In this document: piece by piece, positions 52,086 through 64,000 of the stretch | Layout: each line of letters begins with the position of its first letter | Numbering within the stretch: the first letter of the stretch is position 1 | DNA from: Isoetes taiwanensis | Lineage: Eukaryota; Streptophyta; Lycopodiopsida; Isoetales; Isoetaceae | Length of the DNA stretch: 64,000 nt | Direction: 5' to 3' | Assembly (NCBI GenBank): GCA_021234155.1 | Contig: JAJEKV010000081.1 | Coordinates: 124,001-188,000 of the forward strand | Program-made: the position numbers and the translations under genes | The notes under the pieces: generated by a model | Database searches by the model: none | Told to the model about the DNA's origin: nothing | The model's input: only the letters and a program-made list of their open reading frames with translations

Positions 52086-55000
52086 GAGCGTACCAAGCCT
52101 TTGGGTTATGGGTCATGTTCGGACCAATCAGGTGTTGTGGTCCGATTGGAGCAGACCTAAGATCAGATCTTCGCGGTCGAACAAGTTCAATGCGGTTGCG
52201 GCGGATACCGGTGAATTCCGCTCGCGCCACCTCGGGTGGCGTCGTTCCCTGTTATAGCTGATGGGGCCTTTCAACCAAGGGTTGTTTCATCTATTTTCTC
52301 CTGATCATTTAAGGTGGAGTCTGTTCGATCCACTGCCTTTATTACAGTAGTTAACTGCGGAGCAATTTCCCTATTTTTGCCTTATCTCTTAAAAAATATC
52401 CCCTCTAATGGGGTGTTGAATAAACAATGGTTACAAGGGCAAGATACCATGGAATATGGGGGGCAAGATATTGATAAACGGTGAAAATCATTCACCTTTT
52501 GAGATCCAAGAAAAAGGAGCTTCAGACATTGTTAAAGAATATTTTCAAGTTGATCCGCTAACTCTTTATCATCATCATCCTACCATCGCTTTGATTATTG
52601 TGTGCTACAATTTGCTCATGACTAAAATGGGTAATCCGGGTATGTCTAGAAACAAGAAAACTTAAATATATAGTTGTATATGCATGTGTTCTTAAAAAAC
52701 TAATTTCTTTTCAAAAACTACCATTACATATGTCAATTTGTCTACACTCAACATGAACACAAGAAATGCCCATGACCAGGAAATCGGCATGATTGACAAC
52801 ATTGCAAAAGTTGGAATAAGCTAAATCTAGGATAATCCATGTTTACTTATTGACGCTTTTTATGATGGAAGAGCATTTGAAATGCAAGCATTAAATCAAT
52901 TCAAAACGACTAGCAAACAATCCTTGCAAGTACTAGTGGGTGTTCTGGCGCCTCAAGAAAATAATACATTTATCCAACTCATATCACATGGGTCTCCATG
53001 CACGCCAGCCCTTTGTGGAAGGATTGATCCTTTCCTCATAGCCTTAACGCTTTGGTAATTTAGAAGAAACCGATGCTCGCCCATAACCTCACGCTTATAG
53101 TCCTCTCAAGCCCACGGTTGATTCTCAAAACCCTATGCATATAATTCTTTTTTAATAAAAAAGAGGGTTTTCATTGTAAACCCTTTGATCTCTTTCAATA
53201 AAAAAGAGGGCTTCAAGAAGCTCCTTTATCTTTGAAGAAGGATAAGAAAATTGTACAAACCGATGCAAAAATGTGCACCTTCTAGATGTACCAATTAAGA
53301 CCATATAATATAATAATGCCATCAAATCAAACTATAAAAACCATATAAAAAAATGCATACTTCATATTGTGCTACATATTGCTCTTTTTACACTACTAAA
53401 AATAGGGACAACGGTAAAACAAATGGCACATTTTCATGAATTTTGCCATTTGGTAATCATTGTAATGGGCAAATAAAAAATGTGACATGGCAGCATTTAC
53501 GGGTAATTATTTTGCCTCCCTATTCAACAAGATTGCCTATACCAATGTAAAAGCACTACATGTGATGAACCAAGATAAACCCGCAGTAACATAAAAGAAT
53601 AAAATAAAAAGGTGCTACGACGGAGGGTTGCTCCATGGCCTGAGGGTGAAGTGGCTTAAATCATAGTTCAAAAGTCATATTTTGACAATCAATTCAAATT
53701 GGTTACTTCTAGACAATAGAATACTTGATACCATGGCTTTTATGGAAATTGGCCTCAAGAAATCTTTCGTGCTTGGCATGGAAGAAGCATAAGGATACTA
53801 GAGTAGAGAATGGAAATACATGTTTTGTTAGCATAGAAATGAGAGAACTCCTTGAAGACCCCCATCTATTTTTGTAATGGAGACCTTCAAACATCCGAGG
53901 AGCAGTGTTTTGTAGAGGAATGAAACATTATGTATAAGGGCATTGTATCAGCCCCACTTGCCCGGCAAGAATTTGTTTTAATCCTAATACCTTTCCTACC
54001 TCAATAGTCATGAATTCAAAAGCAAAGAAGATCTAAAAGCATCGTCTAGAAGCAAAGATCGGTCCAGAAGTAGAGGGGGCTTCCTCGTCTAATAAATATT
54101 AAAATGTATTAATGACATATAAAGAAGAAAGAATGATTTTGTCGTCCAAAAGAAAATTGGAATCTATCACATTAGAAAGAAATAAAAATATAACATCTCA
54201 AAGAAAAGTATTCCATGCAAAGAAACAATACTAGAGATAAGCCCCAAGATAGTAGAAACATGTAGTCTCGCCTTATTATAGAAAATGTTTGACCAAAGTG
54301 AGTTTTTTCTTATTAGAAACATACAAATAGGCCTTCTTATAGAAGATGTTATAATCAAGCCCTCCAACGCCAAGGAGTTGCAAAGGATTTTCTTATTGTC
54401 TCACAACGATAAATCTTTACGTGAAACTTTCATTTTATGACATTTTTTTCATCAATGCCTATAGATCCATATACCGTAAGAGCTTTTCAATATAGAACTA
54501 TTGTGCATGAGCAAAGTTTTATTTGGAAAAGAAAATAATATCTCCATGTAGATTAAATGAAGCCCGCGAAACCACGCATGCATGTGATCCACTTGGACAA
54601 GGCAGAAATTATGGCCCTTACATACAAAAATAGGTTTAGGTTAAAATGTTTAAGGCTTTTTATAATTCCTATCCCAAACGTCAGTTAAGAACATCCCGGG
54701 TTGAATGTACATTCCATATCGCTATTAAACAATTATATAATCCACATTTCTTTACCAAATTAAACAATTTTACCTTATTCATATTAGTTCTAACATTGTC
54801 CGCTCACATTAGCATAGTTTAGCATTGTCAACCGGTTTGATCTAAGAAGAGGAAGAATTATGAGTTGTTTTGCATGTGAATTTTGTTTTAGGTATGAAGG
54901 AAGAATTTTTAAAGTGAAGAAGGTTGCTAAGAATTTAACAAAGATGGAATACATGGAAGTTGCAAGCCAAGTAAAGATGTTTAAAAATATGAAGGGATGT

Positions 55001-56265
55001 CTTTTGTTGTTGTATAGTTATGGATCATGTTTTGAGCCTAGATCCCGTGGAAGGCAAAATGATTTGGAGTCCATGGCTTGAGCTCAAATGTGCATTTACT
55101 TGGGCTCATCGCTTTGGCTAATGATCGAGGATCCGCGATAAGGACAACCTTGTCGAATACAGCCTCCTACAGCTACACGAAATCGAACGATAAGAAATCA
55201 TGCCACAACAAGTAGGTTACACTTCCCGATAACAAGAAAGAATAAAAAAAAAAAAGTTTTAGCAAAACTAATTCTCGTGACTATCAAACTAGATACCCAA
55301 GTCCCATCGCTGCCATCTCAAGCCCATCAACAAGAGGCACGGCTTCAAGAAAAACAAGTATGTTAGATGTATATGTTATTACGACAATCACAGTGAAGTA
55401 AAAAGAATAACGTTTTTCAATCGCCGCATAAAGATGCAAAAGAAAACTTGTCAAATTATTTTGGCCAGCCACAGTTGAAGGTTCACGATTTAACATGTCC
55501 CCGAATAGGCTGCAAGATGTTAAATTGCTACAAAAACAGATTTTTTAAAACCACCAAAGAATCGAGATTGGAATTAAGTTTTGATATTTTCAGATCAAGC
55601 AGCTTTATTTCTTTCTTTCATTTTTAACTTGAACACCCTCAAATTTATAAACCAATAAAACAATATCATCGATACAAAATCGGCAGTCAAAACCTCAATA
55701 ATTCAATTTGAAGTGGAAGTTGGACCGATCAACATTCCCAAGGAGTTCCATGTAGTTTGAATTCAATGTTTCTTCCATTATAACGTGAAGTGGATTGGTG
55801 AACTTAAATCGAAGGGTACATAGAATGATGGCAATCTTCCCTTATATTCCAAGTTTCCATCTAGATAAATCGAATTAATGTTTCTAGAAGCACCATAATT
55901 GTATTTGTAGAACTACCATCCCTAAAAACATATCTATCCGCATCTAGTACTCATATAGGAATGTCTATCATTGGGGAAAACAATGCTAGGGTCATATGGC
56001 CAAAATGGTTTGGGCATGGCGGCATAAACATAGAAAATCCAAAAAGGCAAGCAACAAGAGGCTTGGGCGCCTAGGCTTGAATTCAAGAATATGTAGCATA
56101 ATAACAGGGGGTTACTTTTTATTTTTATAATGCCACATGGTTTTTCTATGATTTCGCTTTTGTTGTATTCATTGAGGTGTACCTAAAATAGTATTTCTAG
56201 AGTGCACCCCTTTGGGTCAAGCACTGGCTATCGAAACAATCCGGGGGTTGTTGTCTTCCTCGCAT
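52086..56265. other. Gene-poor stretch
   Basis: AT-rich sequence with only short ORFs (for example 52456-52665, 54860-55081) that match nothing I know. A phrase AATAAAAAAGAGGG is repeated at about 53152 and 53200. No transposon ends are identified. Confidence 0.4.
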
Positions 56266-56425
56266 GTTTGCATGAACACCGCCGCATGTGTATGCATGCA
56301 TGTGCGCATGTGCACGCAGCATGTGCATGCATGTGCATGTGCACGTGCATGTGCATGTGCATGTGCATGTGTATTCTGCATTGTGCATTCTCACAGATGC
56401 ATGTGCATGCGATGTGCATGTGTAC
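56266..56425. repeat. (GCATGT)n-type microsatellite
   Basis: An impure run of GCATGT, GCATGC and GTGCAT units covers about 160 bp. It creates Cys/His/Met-rich ORFs on both strands (56197-56655) that are artefacts of the repeat. Confidence 0.92.
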
Positions 56426-57626
56426 TTGCCCTCTTGATCTTTTGTTGCCTGAGTGGATGTTTGTCATGGAAGGTTATCACGGTAGATGGATTGTTTGCTC
56501 ACATTTTACAAAGGTATTTGTTTTTAATGTTTCTTTTCACTAATATAATGGTATTTTTACAAGATATTGGTTTTTTATTCTACAAATGCAATGTCGAAAA
56601 AAACCCTCTTTTGTTTCTTCACTTTGTCTGCTCTAAGATTTGTTGCGTATTCTAAAAGAGTTTAGAGTTTTAGGCCCTCTCGTTTGCTTTAACTTTGGAT
56701 ATTCCCGCCCATTGATTATTCATAGTAACCAGCCTTAGCTTCAATCAACAAATGATTTCTTGTGCACACAACAAAGTGATTATTCCCATGCCGCTTTCCG
56801 AAGTCGCGTGACCGTACCAAACAAAGGCCATATGGAGCATCCAAAAATCATATATGGATTGATAAACAATGGTTTCCATTGTGAAAGAGAAATAGCCGTG
56901 AGTCATAACACGCGCAAATGCTAATGAAAGCAAGCTTGCTTCAAAAACCTCTATCCTTGATCTCGCCTTCATCGATCAAGTTACAGAAACCTACTCCCAC
57001 ATCACCAAACCGCCGATTCTCTTCACTTGTTAACCAAAGCCAAAGGCAACCTTATGAGTGCCATTAAGTTCTTGAAAACCCCAAACATTGTTACCGCAGA
57101 GTAACGTGATGTTGTTGTCTTTCATGCAATGGTTTAGAATAAACGGTCATTGTCGCATTATCAATGTCTAAAGCTTTTATTTGATTCAATTTTATTTTGT
57201 TTCAAAGGTTTGTGAATAAAACATTATTGTAGAGCATATCGTTGTCAAAAGCTTTTATTGATTCAATTTTATTTCACTAAGAAAATTCTATTTTCTAAAT
57301 TAATATCAATTCCAAATGCCACTTTTTCCTTTACGTCATGCATACGTATAGGGAATTCCTCAATCCATCAATTTCCATATGATATTTATGCTCGCCCGAA
57401 CATGATGTTGATCCAACACATCAGACAGAAATCCAATAAATGAAGATCAGTTCACCGTAGTCCCTCACTATCACAAGAACCACCACCGCAATAGGCTAAC
57501 GGCCAATGGTTTCCTCTTTATTTAAGCGCAAGTAAATAGGCTAACCAAATCGCTTTTTCTGATAGGCAAATCAACGAAGATGTATATCATATCTTAAGCC
57601 GCCCATTTTGAGTGCTTCAAAATTGC
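56426..57626. other. Gene-poor stretch before the gap
   Basis: Nothing coding is recognised. The phrase AAAGCTTTTAT(T)TGATTCAATTTTATTT occurs twice (about 57171 and 57249, quoted in part). Sequence stops at a run of N. Confidence 0.45.
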
Positions 57627-57639
57627 NNNNNNNNNNNNN
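57627..57639. other. Assembly gap (13 N)
   Basis: A run of 13 N. The sequence before it is unrelated to what follows; the sequence after it matches 36395 onward. Confidence 0.99.
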
Positions 57640-58049
57640 GCTCTTAGTCATGAGTCGAGTAGCATTACTCATCCATTCATATTCGCAGTTATTATCAAGG
57701 CCTACTCTTCCTTCTTGCATGAGGATTGCTCCACCAATTTGCAGCTTGGCAGCATCTATGTACTAAACTTATCCTTGCTTGGATCCGGTGGGATGAGGGA
57801 CCGATCTTTGTGGTTTATTGCCTCTTTTGAGCTTCAAAGGAGGCTTGGACATTCGAACCAAGCCTTGGTGATGTCAACAGAGGGGATTTCCACTTAGCTT
57901 AAGTCTTTCCGCGAACTCCGATAATACCCTACCAATGGTGAAGCTTCTTACTTAGCCCACTTTCCTTGGTGCGACCAATCTACTATGGCTTCAATCTTTG
58001 CGGATCGGTGGAGATAGATGTCACTACATGACCCAAATAGCATTCGTGA

Positions 58050-60000
58050 TTCTTATTACTATAGCATCGAGTTGGCAATGAAAGAGGAAGGTAACATTGA
58101 CAAGAGAGCTAAAAAGGCTAAGGTGATATCCTCGCCTTAAGATTCCTAACATGGAAGAGCAATGCCAAGTATCTCTACCCGCTCTTCTTGGTCATTTGTA
58201 AAACTAAAATGTATGTCCGCAAGATATGGCCCTTTATGGAATTTGTGATGCTCTCGATGAAATATCTACGGCCCATCAGATACCTCTTTGGGAAATCCCC
58301 ATTCTAAGGTCTGCCACACTTGCCCTCCATCTATCGAATCTTGGGGATGTGTCTGACACGGAAGGAGACAATGTCTTCTTTGCGCTTTGTCTCCTATGGG
58401 CTCCCCATACGTTGGTAAGCATAAATATAAACATCAGCACTAGCAATAACAATACAAGCATCTACCTCGAAGATAGTGCCATCCATCCATCCATAGATCC
58501 ATCATAGACATCAATATGTCATCCATCACATGATCTCCTACCCGTGCTCGATTCATGGGGAAAGTAGGATCGACAAATTGAGTCCGAGATAGAACAAACC
58601 GAGTTTATGACAATGACTTGGTTTGGCAATGAACAATGGCTAGGATTGACCACTCTATCGCCCCTCCATGGATAAGCTGCGGAATCACGATGAATTAGGC
58701 TTTGTTATGACTATAATGCGCGGAGATATAACCCCTTGATGTCACCCAATAAGGCTACTCGAAGGGTTCCACAATTCAGATAACATAGGAAGGGTTGCAT
58801 GTTCCCTTTCGAGAACCGGTCCGGATAGGTGGTGCGGGGATCGAGGGAGGACGTCCTTACCCAAATGAACTCCCAAACAAGAACTGGTTAACACTTGCAA
58901 CTCTTATGGTCGTATTTACACTATAACTAAAGGGTCTAAACTAGAACCATCCTCTACACAAGGCTACTAGGGTCTCTAACTCCTTTTCCTAATATGTGAG
59001 GTGCAAACATGATCAACCAACATTGTCTACCCACATAACGCCGATAAATAATAAGAATAATATCTAATCCTAATGGCATGCACCTAACTTTAATTAAAGG
59101 TTCATTGATTGGGGTTAGGAGATCCAAACTATAATATCCTAGAATGGCTCTACTAGAGATACATGATGCTAACTCATTTTGGACCCTAACTTCGGATGAT
59201 CTACCAAGGAAACTACTCTAAATACCTACTCTAGAGGATCTTCCACCGGCCTCGGCATCTCCATGCAGCTCTGCGAAGTGGTTTGAGGTAGCTAATGTGC
59301 ACATGCTCCTAGAGCTGTTGTGCTATGCTATGCTATGCTATGCTATGCTATGCTATACTTTCGTTCGAGACGAGGCGATTCTAATGGAGTTTGGCTGGCG
59401 AGCGAGGGTTCTAGGGCGGTTGAAGAAGAAGAATGGCATAGGGTTAGGGTTTAGCCATTAGTAGGTTCGGGTTGCCATGTCATGCCATGTGGCTCAATAG
59501 AGTGCATCCATGGCAGGTTGCAATAGGGATGGAACCATGTGGAAATAGTTCCATACCTGTTGGTTAAGCTAAGTTATGATGATGACTTAGCCATGTTCCA
59601 CTCCCGACACACTAAGGTATACAAGGCTAGTAAGGTAGGCTTATATGGTAATGTGGGCCTAAAATATACATATTTACATCATATATTTTAGGGGAATCGC
59701 CATGAATTGACTTCTCACGAAAGCAATGATGACACCTATGATTCCAGTAAACCTATCCGCGATGGTCCCTCAAACAAACGACACTGAACATAAAGGAGAG
59801 GCCAACCCATTAGAGTCAACGGCTAATTCGATAAGACGTGAATCCAAACTTTTCTAGCATTGAGGACTCTTCCATATTCTTTCTCCGTAGTCTCTACCTC
59901 CCTCACTCTCATCTAGGTCCTTGGTCAGCCGAGCTTGGATAATGCCCTTAGAAAGAAGGACAAAACGGCAATTAGGAATTTGTGCATGGCCATTTCGCTT
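58050..60000 (-). pseudogene. Cupin copy A, second-block copy
   Basis: It matches 36806-38747 with added indels. The signal-peptide region near 59940-59990 is itself altered, and no frame of useful length survives. Confidence 0.8.
58257..59700 (-). repeat. Solo LTR, second-block copy
   Basis: It corresponds to 37022-38467, with the same (GCTAT)n at about 59318-59356 and the same insertion site in cupin copy A. This shows the block was duplicated (or resequenced) after the LTR had inserted. Confidence 0.9.
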
Positions 60001-60769
60001 AAGCGGTCAGACGTTGCCTTTGGCGGAGGACAAGAGGCCTGCCGCCAATCAATTTCACACCCCCATAGCATGTTAGTCACCTACAAAGGCACACATGTAC
60101 ATATTATTGCTTGCCATCGTAGTTTGATTGGTAGATTAATGAGTTCATGTCTTCACGCTTGAGACTCGTAAATAAACAAAATTACCAAAAAATGCAAAAC
60201 ATGATGTTTGATTACAAAACAACAATCTAGATTTCCCCCTTTTTTGTTTTGTTCTATAACCGATGCAAAAATTGTAATTTTGCAACAAAATCTATGATGA
60301 GAGCAGCGATCTTCTCAATGGAAGCAAAGTTGGAATCTTCAAATTACAAATTTTCATTGTTATTCTAAAAACAACTCTAACGACCTCAAACATTTCTTTT
60401 TTTGTCATAAGCTTCAAACGTTTATTGAGCCAATGAGTATGGGTAAGCTGCTCGATTGTTGATGCTACTTTTAAGCTAGGTTTCATATGGATTTCACGTG
60501 AATACTTAACATGCCCTTTAAATGTTGCTTTGCAACTTATGCAGAGAAACCACGACAAAGCAAAAGTAAAGACAAAGACTACATGAACGCAAGAACATGA
60601 TGTCAACATTTTTCCATTGACATCATCATATGTAAGTCATATATTTTTCATGCTCGACAACATGTTGTGTACTTCGATAGGCACACCACCACATTACAAA
60701 TGGTGATGGGAGAGGAAGAATGAAGCATATAGAAAGCTATACGGTAGCCCTCCCTAGCTGGAAAAATAA

Positions 60770-62495
60770 TTGAATCGCTTGGGCAAGGATGATAGCGTCA
60801 GCCCACTTCCTCGGTTTTGCTCAGCACGCCAACAAGACATCTCTGAATGCATGCATGACCCAAATTGCTTTACAACAAGAAAGGACGTCAGAGGGTCAGA
60901 TATCTCGAGCATTAGAGAAGACAAAACAAAATGAATGGAGAAAGTGAGAAGGAGGCAACGTGCAAGTTTGAACAATCAATGAAAGTGCAAAGGTTGGTTT
61001 ATTGATCATTATTGATCCTCTAAACGTAGAACCCTCCTCCTCGGCGAAAGCAACACATGAGTATGGGATCTAGGGATCAATGCAAGCGGTCCCCCCTCAC
61101 TTCATCTACAGCAACACATGAGGATGGATCTTAGGATCAATGCACGTTTCCCCGCCTCGGGCCTTCTACGGCCCCTTTTCCCATTGCTCGAATGACCTGA
61201 GCCCCGTGGATCCTTGGATGATGTAAACGATTTTGTCAATTTCATTATGGACGAAGTTTGGTGCAAACATGGCTCTTGACAACATGAAGAAGAAAGCACA
61301 TGTAAGTCAAACCAAACAACTCGTGAAACATGGCTTAGCACCCCCTCTATGGCCCCTAAAGCAACATGCTCACCCCCTTCTACGCAGATAGTGTGTTGCC
61401 ATATGCAAATGTGCAAAAGGGCATCCTTTCCACTGTTTCACGCCATGGGGATTCTCATTCGCTTTCACTCGGACCTATGGGAAGCCTCGCCCGAGTCCGG
61501 GTGAAACAAGGTGGATAAAGACGTGAGGTTCAATATGGACCTTTGTCGTGACATCCCGTAAAAACATGGCTCTCTAACGTCATGAACAAAAACACATGCA
61601 TAAGATAAACCAAACAACTAAGGTAACATGGCTTAGCACCTCTACCCCTCCGGCCCTCCTAAAGCAATATGCTCACCCCTTCTAAGCCTAGATAACGGCC
61701 GCCATAATGAAATGTGCCAAGAAGGACATCCTCCGTTGTTCACCCTGCGGAGCCTCCGCCCATTTCTTACCTCAACGGGAAGCCCCGGCCATGAAGCTAG
61801 TGAATAAGGTGGGTGGGTAACCCCTATGTTCAAGATAGATCTTTGTGGGCTACATATCCCGCCTAGAGACCTTTGATAATTCTAGTTTGGTTTTGTTGCC
61901 TCTCACCAACTCGACACTTTGTTTCAGATGTCCCACGCTTTGAGGTAAAGCATGCTGGCTGAAGGCAAAGGGCTTACATTGAAGAGGTCGAGTCCCGCAG
62001 ATCCAAGAACAACATGTGTTCGTAATTTTATTACTATAGGATCGAAATGGGCAATGAAAGAAGAAGATAACATTGACAGGTGGCATCCCGCTTTAGAATT
62101 CCAGCCGATACCTGAGAAACCAATGCCAAGTATTTCTCCCCATTTCTTGGTCATTGTAAAACCAAAATGCATGTCCGCGAGGTATGGCTACACATTGCCC
62201 CTCCCCATTAATCTAAATTGACTTCTTTTGGCTAATGGGCGAATGACAATTCCAAGGATTCAAACCTCTCACAATGGCCTCAAGAAATTGACGCTCGAAC
62301 ATTGTGGGAGACTAATCCATTAGACCTAACGACAATTTGATCTCGCTGAATCCGCACTTTTCTTAGCCCAGAACTCTTTCCCTATTCCATCTCTAGTCTA
62401 CCTCCCTCAATTTCCTATCTCAAATTTTGGATGTCGAAGCTTGAATAACGCCATAGAGGGAGAAGGACAAGGACAACAACAGGAATTTGTGCATG
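60770..62495 (-). pseudogene. Cupin copy B, second-block copy
   Basis: It matches 39514-41289. Fragments such as RRGEHVALGAIEG-like and FGFTMTKKWGE are still readable but change frame repeatedly. The differences are mostly one- to four-base indels, as expected for sequence error and not for slow decay alone. Confidence 0.8.
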
Positions 62496-63009
62496 GCCCA
62501 TTTCCCGGCTATGTACATTTTTGCGCTTTGACGGACAGAGGCCTAGCCACAAGGGCACTCTTTGTATAGACGTCAATAGGCCGTTGCATGCACATGCATG
62601 GCTGCATTCCAATTTTACACTCCCATGGCATGGTGGTTACCTACCATTAGAGGCAATTTGAGATCTCATTTCATCCCATAAGAATCCTCCAATAGAATGG
62701 CTACCCTCTATAGAAGGCCATGCACATGTATAGAAACCGCTTGCCATTAGTAGTTTGATCGGTAGATTAATGGATTCACGTCTAGGTTTGAGATTTTGGC
62801 ACCATGGTGTTTAGGGTCTGGGTTCGATCGTCACGCAAGACGCCTTTGTGAGGACCCTTGAATCAAACAAATGAACAAATCCTAGCAGAGTGTCAATGTG
62901 GGATTTTGCAAAGAGATCGTAATAGAAGACCCTCGGTTCTTCACGTCCGGCGTTAACTCAAAGCAGGGGCTTCGATTTCACCAAGTGGACGGTCCAACTA
63001 TATTTGAAA

Positions 63010-63500
63010 GCATAGGTGATCCCAAGGGTGACCAACCAAATATCCTCGCTTCACGGGGATCCCTGAGGGCAGATATTCTTGGCCCCCGCGATCGGCCATA
63101 GTGGTGATCCCGGCGGGGAATAACTTGGTTTATATCGAGGGGGCCGACATCGCCGCGGCGTTGGCAATCCCGGAGAGGGAATCATCCAGCGGATGCGGGG
63201 ATCCCCGCCGAGGTTACCACGCTTGATTTCGAGCATTATCCATCCATTTGCAAGGAGATCCCGAGGTCGGATCACATGTTGGTGATTCCAGATGGCGGGA
63301 TCACCATGTACTTTTATGGTGATATCGAGGCAGGGGAACACCATAGACGGTCCTGGTGTTTGACGGGAGCTTGACGACTGAGATTGGCGCAGGCCCTCAC
63401 GATGTGTCCGGCGACGATGAAGCAGAGGGGCCTAGAACGCAGCTCTCTATCGAGATAGCAGTATATCTGGGAGGCGTGTTTTCACCTCCGGATCCCCTCA
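63010..63500. repeat. Hairpin array, second-block copy
   Basis: This is the counterpart of 41813-42310. Several hairpins are damaged by short deletions at CCGG and CTGG positions. The best conserved one is at about 63280 (GGTGATTCCAGATGGCGGGA). Confidence 0.85.
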
Positions 63501-63795
63501 AACCAAGATAAGACTATCATGAGCCACCATGAAGGCGGCTGCTTTTAAATCAAGGCAGTAATATGGAATGATTACTTTATTACTGTTTATAGTAGGTAAT
63601 CACTTGTGTTGTCATAGGTGAAACCGGCTGGATTCCCTACCAGAAAAACACCCTTTCTAGTTTGAAATTACCGAGTGGTTATTATAAAAGTTTTTATAAA
63701 TCCAATCCAACCCATTTCTCCGTATACTAGGCTAGCTGTCTGTGTTTAGATCTACATTAAGCGTACTGCTAAACGCAAATTTCAAGAAGTTGGCT

Positions 63796-63890
63796 ATGGC
63801 GGGTATGCATAATTCTTCAAAAGATCCTCAACCCACAGAATTGACCCTTGCTCCGTCGACGCCCACAGCTCCGGCACAGAATTTTGATAG
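63796..63890 (+). CDS. E2F/DP-like gene exon 1, second-block copy (partial gene)
   Basis: Identical in length (95 nt) and reading frame to exon 1 at 42609-42703, ending before GTAAACAC. The rest of the gene is beyond the window edge. Flanking introns show only single-base differences from the first copy. Confidence 0.88.
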
Positions 63891-64000
63891 GTAAACACAA
63901 TCTTTATGATAGAATTTTCAACTTGAATTGTCTTCTTGTTCTTCATCTTTTTTGGTTCATACCGGTTGTTTTTAGACTCAATAATAATTCGTGTTAATTT

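Larger units (their letters stand above)
57640..64000. repeat. Second copy of the 36.4-42.8 kb block
   Basis: It is collinear with 36395-42815: gypsy RNase H/RT end (57640-58045), cupin piece (58050-58240), solo LTR (58257-59700), cupin copy A exon 1 (59700-60000), intergenic, cupin copy B (60770-62500), hairpin array (63010-63500) and first exon of the E2F/DP gene (63796-63890). No segment is rearranged. Up to about 63,530 small indels and clustered substitutions occur every 10-30 bp. From about 63,530 to 64,000 only a handful of differences exist. All long frames in the first part are destroyed. Confidence 0.95.

Noticed and set aside
56197..56655. Cys/His/Met-rich ORFs on both strands
   Set aside because: They are translations of the GCATGT-type microsatellite; the pattern repeats in every frame and there is no other coding sign.
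57640..64000. A genuine ancient segmental duplication with two working gene sets
   Set aside because: It starts at an N gap, is collinear without rearrangement, carries the same solo LTR and is dominated by small indels that stop at the E2F/DP gene, which is more like an assembly or base-calling problem. Kept as a finding, not as a biological claim.

Overview
This is nuclear DNA from a land plant. The evidence is Ty1/copia and Ty3/gypsy retrotransposons with plant-type primer sites, an L1-like LINE, tRNA-derived SINEs, hAT-type MITEs, intron-bearing genes with GT-AG junctions, an 11S-globulin-like cupin gene and an E2F/DP-family gene. The mix of old nested repeats and few genes suggests a large genome. 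A fern or other seed-free vascular plant is possible, but that is a guess.

Layout. 1-4.8 kb: a direct repeat and a three-exon gene fragment (1224-2246, +). 4.87-9.57 kb: a complete copia element with two LTRs, a 5-bp target duplication and a decayed gag-pol. 10.9-11.2 kb: a tRNA-derived SINE. 11.8-20.1 kb: two degraded gypsy elements facing each other, with a nested LTR fragment and inverted LTRs. 20.1-22.4 kb: a 5'-truncated LINE (-). 22.45-24.66 kb: a gypsy 3' LTR (-) carrying a hAT MITE with a clean 8-bp duplication; the element's pol remnant lies at 34.8-36.8 kb.

25.2-34.4 kb: a unit of about 9.2 kb bounded by 31-33-bp inverted repeats splits that gypsy element. It carries a coiled-coil gene, two diverged copies of an unknown helical protein family, a small unknown ORF and a divergent histone H3-like ORF. 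Clusters of an 11-bp-stem hairpin sit at the 3' sides of these ORFs. I recognise no transposase or polymerase in it. This is the best candidate for an undescribed element.

36.8-44.1 kb: a tandem pair of 11S-like cupin genes on the minus strand (copy A broken and split by a solo LTR, copy B more complete), then a 1.3-kb divergent intergenic region full of short GC-rich hairpins, then an E2F/DP-like gene on the plus strand. 45.0-46.6 kb: five tandem units of about 340 bp, each with a pol III promoter-like tRNA head. 46.6-57.6 kb: gene-poor, with a LINE remnant (48.6 kb), a long inverted repeat (51.3-52.1 kb) and simple repeats.

57,627-57,639 is a run of N. Everything after it (57,640-64,000) is a second, collinear copy of 36.4-42.8 kb. 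It is littered with small indels in the repeat and cupin part but is nearly identical in the E2F/DP part. A noisy alternative-haplotype or false-duplication contig looks more likely than an old paralogous locus.
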